NCBI GenBank assembly: GCA_016721465.1
Contig: JADKIA010000009.1
Coordinates: forward strand, 62,001 to 126,000
DNA: 64,000 nucleotides
Source of the DNA: Ideonella sp.
Lineage (GTDB): Bacteria; Pseudomonadota; Gammaproteobacteria; Burkholderiales; Burkholderiaceae_C
Reading direction: 5' to 3'
Numbering within the stretch: position 1 is the first letter of the stretch; each line of letters starts with the position of its first letter. Position numbers and translations under genes: made by a program. The notes beneath the pieces are model-generated. The model saw only the letters and a program-made list of their open reading frames with translations, was not told the origin of the DNA and did no database searches. Shown here piece by piece: positions 40,201 through 45,857 of the stretch.

Positions 40201-42141
40201 ACCGACCAGGCGCTGACGATCACCAACACCGCGGCCAACGACGGCTTCAGCGAGAAGCTCAACGCCAGCATCGGCGAGGCGACCGCAGGAGTGACGAGCA
40301 ACGGCGGCTCGTTCGCCCTGTTGGCGGCGCAAGGCAGCAACAGCACCAGCCTGCACGTAGGCCTGGACACCAGCAGCGCTGGCGCCAAGAACGGCAGCGC
40401 CACGATCTCCCTGGTGTCCGACGGAGCAGGCACCAGCAACCTCGGCCAGACGCCACTGCCGTCGCAGACCGTGACGATCACCGGTGGTGTCTACAACATG
40501 GCCGTCGGTGTGGCGACACCCGATCCGATTGTCTTTGCCAACCGCCGCGTCGGCGATGCGGCAACACAAGCCCTGACCGTGGCCAACAACGCGGCCGGCG
40601 GTGGGTTCTCCGAGGCCCTCAATGCCAGCTTCTCGGGCGCCTCAGGAGCCGCCTCGAACAACGGTGGCACGGTGCTCAACCTGGCAGCGGGCTCGTCTAA
40701 CGCAGCGTCGATGAACGTGGGCCTGAACACTGGCACCGCAGGGGCCAGGAGCGGCACGGTAACCTTGGCCTATCAGAGCGATGGCACCGGCGCCAACGGC
40801 AACAGCGGCTTGGCCGCCATCGCGGCAGGCACGCAGACGATCAGCGTGTCGGGCAACGTCTACAACGCTGCCGTAGGCAATGCCTCGCCTGCACCGATCG
40901 TGATGAGCCGGCGTGTCAACGACGTCGCCACGCAGACACTGACTGTGTCCAACAGCGCTGCGGCGGGCCTGTTCTCTGAAGCCCTCAATGCGGGCTTCTC
41001 GGCCAGCACTGGCAGCGCCAGCCACAACGGTGGCGGCATCAGCAACCTCATTGCCGGCGGCAGCGATGCCAGCGCGATGAGTGTCAGTCTGAACACCAGC
41101 ACCGCAGGGGCCAAGAGCGGCACCGTGACGCTGGCCTACCAGACCGATGGCACCGGATCCAACGGCCATAGCGGCCTGACCGCCATCGCCGCAGGCACGC
41201 AGACCATCAGCGTCTCCGGCAACGTCTACACCGCAGCGGTCGGGCAGGTGTTGCCACCCACGACCATCAACTTCGGTGTCGTCCACGTGGGTGATGTGGT
41301 GGGCACCATCGGCATTGCGGTGAAGAACAACGCGGCCGTCACGGCACTGAATGACCAACTGACTGGCGCCATCACATTGGCCGGCGGCGCGTTCAGCGCA
41401 AGCGGCAATCTGGGCGCCGGGTTGGGTGCCGGGCAGACCGACAGCACGAGCCTGCGTGTCGGCGTGAATACCAGTGCCGCCGGCGTCCTGACCGGCAGTG
41501 CAAGCGTCAACCTCAGCAGCCACAACGCCGAAATGGCCGATCTGTTGCTCGGCACGACCACGCTGGACCTCCAGGCCCAGGTGAACAACTACGCCAATCT
41601 CGACATCATCCGGATTCCCGGGCTTGGGACCTTCACCCGCTCCGGCAACGTGTTCACACTGAACCTGGGTGCATTTGCGCTGGGCTCGGGCACCCAGTCG
41701 GCCACGCTGAACGTCAAGAACGCGGTCAGCGACCCAGCCGATGATGCTGATGGCGGGTTCTGTTTGCCAGGATCGCCTTGCTCGACCGACGGTGTACTCG
41801 ACTTCGCACTCGGTGGGTTTTCGGGCTTCCACGACCTCCAGGCCGGCCACAGCAGCGGCGACTTGACCATTGGCTTCAACACCTTGGCGGTGGGCACCTA
41901 CGAGGACGATATCGACCTCAACTGGTTCGGCCACAACGCCAACTGGACGCAGGATGGATTGACGCACTACACCTTGCGCATCCTCGGCACAGTCTACGAT
42001 GGCACGGGGACTGTTCCCGAGCCGGGGAACCTGGTCTTGGTGTTGACTGCACTCGGGCTGGCCGCTGCTGCTACGCGTCGTCGTCGGGTCCGGTCGAGCT
42101 TCGGCAAGCAGTCGCCCTGCGCGGCCAAGCTGGCCGCCTGA
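34246..42141 (+). CDS. Giant beta-helix and choice-of-anchor-D repeat protein with PEP-CTERM sorting signal
   Basis: A 2,631-residue secreted protein. A Sec signal peptide (about residues 1-29) has hydrophobic core LAAMLIAAGCVAS. Residues about 45-1400 are an Asn/Gly/Thr-rich array of about 22-residue units alternating GxYxLSxGxL and GxFxQxGG patterns, typical of a right-handed beta-helix. Residues about 1600-2450 hold seven choice-of-anchor-D-like Ig modules of 120-127 residues. The C-terminus is a PEP-CTERM domain: VPEP (2590-2593), one membrane helix and RRRR, then an extra 17-residue tail. PEP-CTERM proteins are processed by an exosortase and released or anchored at the outer envelope. 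No exosortase is in the window. Large adhesin or matrix protein is the likely role. Confidence 0.9.
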   Translation: MSTTQRHPRLNRLAAMLIAAGCVASPVVGQTTRIIGDSGVEVVDVPPAMLPFNTLILGNTAAGNGTLNFDAGALIVNHGGGYSGYVTVGNLGLGTINQTNGGGDSVISITGPRYNGPAPGVAPDPWGGYLFIGRGNDSTGSYVMSDTSGGASQLQLNVEHEIQIGGSNVSTALGGGFSCATGCTGSFVQNGGEVNAGGITIGVGFFTNATGSYTINSGTLNSFIDLGNSSQGNNTFTQNGGVVNANMFIGNGTDSQGTYTLNDGTVNSDWTISIGQGGTGTFAMKGGIVNSTSVALGFNNVGTFEQSAGQHNAYELLLGIDAGGVGVYKLSGGTLTVQSDMIVGRGYLGIDPGVTGLFRQTGGEVVTNTLWIGGDTRTPLESHFGRGRYELVDGTVTSQFTTVGNIGPGSVLQTGGTFNAGVLRIGSSGSFNAGGSLTEASTYNLQAGQLNTTGTTLSLFGMGTFNHSGGEHNVTGNLVIGSETAFVDPFPALGRVLQGIYNLSGGLLNVTGTTAVGAAANSSGTFNQSGGIATLSGALLIGKGENSNGTYNLSGTGELHVSGAMVVGHGDTNISSTLNGLFTQSGGTVSAGELSIGGYIDSSDPQHLILNLGTGRYVMSNGALNTDSTTVGNMSVGTFDQSGGVHTTGSLSLGICGGCNGTNSDGLYNLTDGSLIAGSESIGLFGRGSFIQLGGSNTVTGMLALGNGPIVTPDVPGGPDPIPRQGSYTLSGNGTLTTDTTVVGNQGVGFFTQNGGTHNSNLVVVGAQNPLIERGCGDTCDVGGPAQGTYAMNDGLLNAGRLEIGGSSNGAVQTTINGGNGLFKQNGGVVTVTSGLGIGQFGGTGQYDLNAGMLSVTGTAYVSGNSTGKFNQTGGTFTADFVNVGILAGGTGSYAMSGGDLLVSGNLGIGGPGAKGTFTHTGGNVRVDGSLYVNNDNTSLTSGGSYALSGATSTLTVGGDSFIGNSSGGTPGTGGLFVQSGGTATFNSVLTIGAASGDTGLYALSGGTLRTGDVGGSGIGDTVIGASGIGELDNSGGTHQSLSGSGLTLGFFGGGQGTYKLSGTGVLEVTGREFIGAFGTGTFVQSGNTQNTADSIWIGTGDHGGSSYSFSGGTIHAGDMVVGFSAQGSFNHTGGINLVAGDLTLGLINFSNTILGNGTYALGGSGSLNVGGNLVLGNLAGATGTFTYNTAVGDAGSITGLGGTLVVGDAGTGSFIHGSGLLDLSGSSGGLVIGRSVGGGGIYTQNGGTLIDSAIIGDAGTGTYNNNAAIHTVNGSLILGNQTTGIGTYNNNGGTNTVAGNVIVGNAGAGTYNLNSGGNLAVSGLVTVQAAAGSTGVLNVSGGTLSAANINNRGNVNYSAGSVTLGSGSGTLANNAGGQVNFSGTGTRVLSGNLANAGAVTLTAAARVNVLANNGGTINLNANNLTVTQDYTNANFGSGNSFNKHAGVSGTGQIAGLNASQTITGQVSAAGSNTFTLDLGNVRGGGGSITKNYQVLNNGTGADIRGAIQTAGLGNITDARLTGGVTATNFGPIAAGADTGNLSVTFTGAAGAALNGQKIAVVSNFDNVASQIINVTGGAVSALAVGNATPTGSSTAVNLGNFRIGTAGADTGFSVQNQTSGAGAEQLGINGVSASSGFTAANAFGSGLIGPGAAQAGAVTARASGGGAAGVNTGTVTINYATDGTNVDASFSRIAANSQVINVQATGWNLANGAASPAGPVNLGNFHVGLAGGAAPQSNAIDITNNAPNLGFTEQLKVNSAGVSGAFALTNNIGGTAVNAGATFTNGLNVARNGGVAGLNTGTLSIQYLSDGTGAGNSGFSAIAANNQAITVNATGYRLASVNAIAAVNFNNVHVGDSVSQALLITNTAINDGFSEKLNASFGGTTDARITTSGSFALLAAGQSNASSLIVGLNTTAAGSVNGTARVLLTSDGAGTSGLGTTALTPQDVGVSGEIITSGSVFRLASASPVAPNPVNFGNVRVGASTDQALTITNTAANDGFSEKLNASIGEATAGVTSNGGSFALLAAQGSNSTSLHVGLDTSSAGAKNGSATISLVSDGAGTSNLGQTPLPSQTVTITGGVYNMAVGVATPDPIVFANRRVGDAATQALTVANNAAGGGFSEALNASFSGASGAASNNGGTVLNLAAGSSNAASMNVGLNTGTAGARSGTVTLAYQSDGTGANGNSGLAAIAAGTQTISVSGNVYNAAVGNASPAPIVMSRRVNDVATQTLTVSNSAAAGLFSEALNAGFSASTGSASHNGGGISNLIAGGSDASAMSVSLNTSTAGAKSGTVTLAYQTDGTGSNGHSGLTAIAAGTQTISVSGNVYTAAVGQVLPPTTINFGVVHVGDVVGTIGIAVKNNAAVTALNDQLTGAITLAGGAFSASGNLGAGLGAGQTDSTSLRVGVNTSAAGVLTGSASVNLSSHNAEMADLLLGTTTLDLQAQVNNYANLDIIRIPGLGTFTRSGNVFTLNLGAFALGSGTQSATLNVKNAVSDPADDADGGFCLPGSPCSTDGVLDFALGGFSGFHDLQAGHSSGDLTIGFNTLAVGTYEDDIDLNWFGHNANWTQDGLTHYTLRILGTVYDGTGTVPEPGNLVLVLTALGLAAAATRRRRVRSSFGKQSPCAAKLAA
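34700..38600 (+). repeat. Degenerate ~22-residue beta-helix repeat array
   Basis: Within the giant gene, about 66-base coding units recur, with paired motifs such as GSYTLSGNGTL and GFFTQNGGTHN followed by a short LxIG/VVG hydrophobic strand. Spacing implies roughly 50 or more turns. Units are degenerate at the nucleotide level, so this is an old array. Boundaries are approximate. Confidence 0.75.
39034..41590 (+). repeat. Seven choice-of-anchor-D-like modules
   Basis: Module starts, marked by a (V/I)(N/V)(L/F)xNxxxG motif, fall at about 39034, 39406, 39787, 40168, 40528, 40897 and 41266, a period of 360-381 bases. Each has a TN..A.DGFSEKLNASF-type strand pair and ends with a QxIxVxG strand. 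Modules five and six are strikingly similar to each other, including at the DNA level. Confidence 0.8.
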
Positions 42142-42157
42142 GGGAAGGAAACCCTGC

Positions 42158-42484
42158 ATGCTGAAGACTTGGCAGTTCGTCGTACTGATGCTCTGTTCGG
42201 TGCTGGCCGCCGCGCTGGTGATCGCCAACATGGTGCTGTTCACGCAAAACCGCGCCGAACAGCAGCAGATCAACGGGCGGCAGCAGTTCATCCAGCAAAG
42301 CCTCCAGCTGGAATCGCTGTACCAGCAGTTGATCAAGGGTGTGGCTGAGCTGGCGGCACGCCAAGGTGACGAGCAGTTGAAGTCCGTCCTCAGCTCGCAA
42401 GGCATCACCTTCTCGCGCAACCCGTCGCCCGCGGCGGGCTCTTCGCAGGCGGCGGGCTCAGCGGCCTCGCCGGCCAAGAAATAG
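42158..42484 (+). CDS. Small bitopic membrane protein with coiled coil
   Basis: A 108-residue protein not recognised as a known family. One transmembrane helix (about 7-28: VVLMLCSVLAAALVIANMVLF) is followed by a Gln-rich predicted coiled coil (about 31-70) and a VLSSQGITFSRN segment, then an Ala/Ser/Pro tail ending in lysines. It starts 16 bases after the giant gene with an AGGGAAGGAAA-type ribosome site, so it is probably in the same transcript. The following gene has the same layout, suggesting a paired scaffold or accessory complex for the giant protein; this is inference. Confidence 0.7.
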   Translation: MLKTWQFVVLMLCSVLAAALVIANMVLFTQNRAEQQQINGRQQFIQQSLQLESLYQQLIKGVAELAARQGDEQLKSVLSSQGITFSRNPSPAAGSSQAAGSAASPAKK

Positions 42485-42504
42485 CACTCGGCCCGCATCC
42501 ATCC

Positions 42505-42918
42505 ATGAGCAGCGAATCCCCCGAACCCGACGCTGGGCCCGTCCGCACCACGTCCGACCGGCACGGCATGCGCAGGGCCATGCCGCCGCCCGAGCCGAAA
42601 CGCTGGGGTGCCTTCTGGCCGATGTTGATCGCCACGACGGCGTTCCTGGGCTGGACCGCGTTCCAGACCACGCAACTTCTTGCCGAAAGCACGTCCCTGG
42701 CGGCGACCAAGGCCCAGCAGGAACCCATCGTGCAGAACGCCAACAAGATGCGGCAGTCGCTGGACTCGATCGCCGCCCAGACGCAAAGGCTCGCTGACCA
42801 GGGCAACGCCAATGCCAAGGCGCTGGTCGACGAGCTGCGCAAGCGCGGTGTCACGATCAATGCCACCAATGCCGCGGCACCCGGGGGGTCCGCCGCACCA
42901 TCGCCAACGTCGCGCTGA
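42505..42918 (+). CDS. Second small bitopic membrane protein with coiled coil
   Basis: A 137-residue protein not recognised as a known family. A polar N-terminus of about 32 residues precedes one transmembrane helix (about 36-54: AFWPMLIATTAFLGWTAFQ). A Gln/Ala-rich coiled coil (about 58-105) then leads to ELRKRGVTINATN and an Ala/Pro/Ser tail. The order of parts and the (S/K)xGxT(F/I) segment match the upstream small protein, so they look like diverged paralogues. It starts 20 bases downstream of it. Confidence 0.7.
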   Translation: MSSESPEPDAGPVRTTSDRHGMRRAMPPPEPKRWGAFWPMLIATTAFLGWTAFQTTQLLAESTSLAATKAQQEPIVQNANKMRQSLDSIAAQTQRLADQGNANAKALVDELRKRGVTINATNAAAPGGSAAPSPTSR

Positions 42919-42993
42919 CGCGTCCAGCGCCAATGGGCCTGCCTGCGTGCCCGCGTGCCGGGTTATGCTTGCCTGAGCACCTCGCCCGATGCC

Positions 42994-45813
42994 ATGGCCG
43001 CCGACCCTTCTGCCGCGATGCCCGACGGGTTCGACCTTGCCCAGCGCGTTGCCGTGCCGCTGCCTGGTGTGGCGGCAGTCTGGTCCGTTCGCCTGTTGGG
43101 TGCCGTCGAGGCGCATGCGCCGGGCCGCTCGCTGGTGCACTGGCCCTCGCGCGCCGCGGCCGCGCTGCTGGCGCGGCTGGCCCTGGCGCCAGATCGCAAC
43201 CACCCCCGTGAGGAGTTGATCGAGCTGCTGTGGCCCGGCGTGGCGCTGGACGTGGGCCGCAACCGCCTGCGCCAGACCTTGTCCACGCTGAAGGGGCTGC
43301 TGGAGGTGGGCGCGGCTGCGCCGGTGCTGCAGGCCGACCGCATGGCCGTGCGCGCCGTGCCCGGTGCCCTGGCTTGCGATGCGGCCAACTTCGAACGTTG
43401 GCTTCGCGCTGGCGACACCGAGCGTGCCCGCCAGGCCTACCGGGGTGAGTTGATGCCGGGCTTCTACAACGAGTGGGTCATCGACGAGCGCCGCCGCTTG
43501 TCCACCTTGTTCGAACACCTCGACGCGCTGCCCCTGCTGCCTGCCAGCCCAAGACGAGACGCGTCGCCCGAGGCACTGCGGCCCACGGCCGGGCAACTGC
43601 CCAATTTCTGGACCTGTCTTTTTGGCGTTGAACACAATGCCACACGCGTGCGCGAGCTGATCCGTCACCAGCGCCTGGTCACGCTGTTCGGGCCAGGTGG
43701 GAGTGGCAAGACCCGGCTCGCGGTCGAGGCGGCCCGGGCCCTGCAAACCCCTGCCGGCTGGGCACCGCAGGGCAACGACGACGGGCCTGCGTTCGACCGC
43801 ATCGCCTTCGTGTCGCTGGTGGACTGCACCGATGTACACCACGCCATGGATGCCGTTGCCAGTGCACTGGGCATCGTTGGCCACGATCCGCTGGCGCGCA
43901 TCGCTCGTGTACTGGCTGGTCAGCGCACCCTGCTGGTGCTGGACAACCTCGAACAGCTGGTCGGCCAAGTCGACGCGATGCTGCTGCAGCTGCTCACCGA
44001 CACGGCCACGCTGCATCTGCTGGTCACCTCGCGCCAGCGCCTCGCGCTCGACGGCGAACATGTCTTTGAGCTGGCTGGGCTGCTTGGACCGACCTCCGCC
44101 GCGCCGGGCGCCCCTGGCAACTCCACTGTCGAGGCCGCATCCAGCCAGCCCGCGGTGGCGCTGTTCGTTGATCGGGCCCGCGCAGTACGCGCTGATTTCG
44201 CATTGGGTGCTGCCAATGGGGCGGCGGTCTGCGAGCTGGTTCAGCAACTGGCCGGCATGCCCCTGGCCATCGAGCTGGCCGCCTCACGCATGCGCAGCCT
44301 ATCGCCGCAGGCCTTGCTGGCCTTGCTGGCGGAAGGCGACACGCCCATGCTCGATCTGCTGGCGCGGGGCAGCGCCGGCCCGAGCCTGGCGCAGCGCCAC
44401 GCCTCCATGCGGCATGTGGTGGACTGGAGCTGGCGGCAGCTCAGTCCGCCGTTGATCGAGCTGCTGGGCGCACTGGCCGCCTTCGCTGCGCCGGCGCTGG
44501 TCGACACCGTGGCCGCCGCGGCCGGTCTGGACCTGCGCACGGCACGAGAACGCCTGGACCTGCTGCGCGACAGCTCGCTCGTGGTGTCGCGACAGGACGA
44601 GCGGGGCCGGCAACGCTGCGTGCTGCTGCAGCCGGTGCGCGAGTTCGTGCTGGAGCGCACCGATGCCGCTGCGGCCGCGGCAACCCGAGCTCGGCTGCGC
44701 CACTGGTTGATCGAGTTCGGCCGACGCTGCGCCGCACTGGGGCACCGTGCGATCGACGAGGTGGAGGCGGAAATGCCGCTGATTCATGCCGCCATCCTCG
44801 CCGGCGTGGCCGATGGGGCGTACACGCAGGCGGCCCAGATCGCAGTGGGCTTGCGCCGGCATTGGGAGGTGGACACGCGCGCCGGGCTCCCTTTGTCGAT
44901 CATGCGCGCCCTTCAAGCCGCCCTGCCCGAACTGCGCGATTCAGCGCTGCGCAGCGACCTGTGCGCGCTGCTCAGTTTCACCTCATCGATGGCCGGCCTG
45001 GCCAGCGAGGCACTGGCGCTGGCAAATGCCGCGCTGGAGCATGCCCCTGACCCGCAACGCCGCGCCCGGGCCTTGCAGCGCTGGTGCAGTTCGGTGACCG
45101 CATCGGGCAAGAACCTGCAGGCGGTGGACGTGCCGCTCGGCGAAGCCCTGCACCTGGCGCGCCAGGTGGGCGACCTGGAGCTGGAGGGCTTGATCCTGCG
45201 CACGCAATTCCTGGTCACCGTCAACCGCGACGATGACAACCTGCGTGGCGAGGCGCTGGCTGCGCAGGCCCAAGCGGTGTGGGAGCGCCTGGGCCACCGT
45301 CGCAATGCCTATGGCGGTCTGATGGATCGCGCCTCGTGCTGGATCGAACTGGGCCGCTGCGATGAAGCGGCGACTGCATTGGCCGCCTGCGAACAGGTGG
45401 CTCGACAGGAGCGATACGCCACAGGCTACATCACCGCGGCCTGGCAGCTGGGGCGGGTCCTGGTGCGCCAGCGCCAAGGCGATGCCGCCCTGGCGGCGTT
45501 TCAACGTTGCGTTCACGGGGCCTGGCAACACAACCGGCCGATCTATGTGGCCGATGCCTTGGTGCTGGTGCCCATGGGCTTGACCATCACGGGGCAATGC
45601 GACGCCGCGGCTCGGGTGCTGGGCTTCGCCGTCCCGAACTGGCAGCGCCAGAGCGGCGACTTCTACCCCGAGCTGGAGCGCGATGTGCGCTTCACGCGCC
45701 GGCTGCTGCTGCACGCGCTGGGCCCGATGCGACTGGAAGCCCTGCGCATCGAAGGCAGCAGCCTCACGCTGCCCGAGGCGGTTGCACTGGCGCTGGGCAA
45801 CGGCCGTCCTTGA
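42994..45813 (+). CDS. SARP-type/NB-ARC ATPase transcriptional regulator
   Basis: A 939-residue regulator. Residues about 29-125 form an OmpR/SARP-like winged helix (WPSRAAAALLARLALAPDR, REELIELLWPGVALDVGRNRLRQ), followed by a short BTAD-like remnant. An NB-ARC/AAA module follows with Walker A GPGGSGKT (233-240), Walker B LLVLDN (about 313-318) and the GMPLAIELAASRMRSLSP motif. The C-terminal 450 residues are helical, TPR-like. This is the AfsR-like layout, in which ATP and an oligomerising sensor region control DNA binding. The start is uncertain: GTG 42955, ATG 42994 and ATG 43018 are possible. It is a paralogue of the next gene. Confidence 0.8.
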   Translation: MAADPSAAMPDGFDLAQRVAVPLPGVAAVWSVRLLGAVEAHAPGRSLVHWPSRAAAALLARLALAPDRNHPREELIELLWPGVALDVGRNRLRQTLSTLKGLLEVGAAAPVLQADRMAVRAVPGALACDAANFERWLRAGDTERARQAYRGELMPGFYNEWVIDERRRLSTLFEHLDALPLLPASPRRDASPEALRPTAGQLPNFWTCLFGVEHNATRVRELIRHQRLVTLFGPGGSGKTRLAVEAARALQTPAGWAPQGNDDGPAFDRIAFVSLVDCTDVHHAMDAVASALGIVGHDPLARIARVLAGQRTLLVLDNLEQLVGQVDAMLLQLLTDTATLHLLVTSRQRLALDGEHVFELAGLLGPTSAAPGAPGNSTVEAASSQPAVALFVDRARAVRADFALGAANGAAVCELVQQLAGMPLAIELAASRMRSLSPQALLALLAEGDTPMLDLLARGSAGPSLAQRHASMRHVVDWSWRQLSPPLIELLGALAAFAAPALVDTVAAAAGLDLRTARERLDLLRDSSLVVSRQDERGRQRCVLLQPVREFVLERTDAAAAAATRARLRHWLIEFGRRCAALGHRAIDEVEAEMPLIHAAILAGVADGAYTQAAQIAVGLRRHWEVDTRAGLPLSIMRALQAALPELRDSALRSDLCALLSFTSSMAGLASEALALANAALEHAPDPQRRARALQRWCSSVTASGKNLQAVDVPLGEALHLARQVGDLELEGLILRTQFLVTVNRDDDNLRGEALAAQAQAVWERLGHRRNAYGGLMDRASCWIELGRCDEAATALAACEQVARQERYATGYITAAWQLGRVLVRQRQGDAALAAFQRCVHGAWQHNRPIYVADALVLVPMGLTITGQCDAAARVLGFAVPNWQRQSGDFYPELERDVRFTRRLLLHALGPMRLEALRIEGSSLTLPEAVALALGNGRP

Positions 45814-45857
45814 GCGCAACAGGGGTCCGGTATGCTGTGCCGACACGCAGGCCAGCG

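Noticed and set aside
34246..42141. Autotransporter (type V) interpretation of the giant protein
   Set aside because: No C-terminal beta-barrel; the end is a VPEP motif, a helix and arginines, which is a PEP-CTERM signal.
40642..44247. 1,201-codon open frame antisense to the giant gene and first regulator
   Set aside because: Mirror of the repeat modules and winged-helix gene; no domain.
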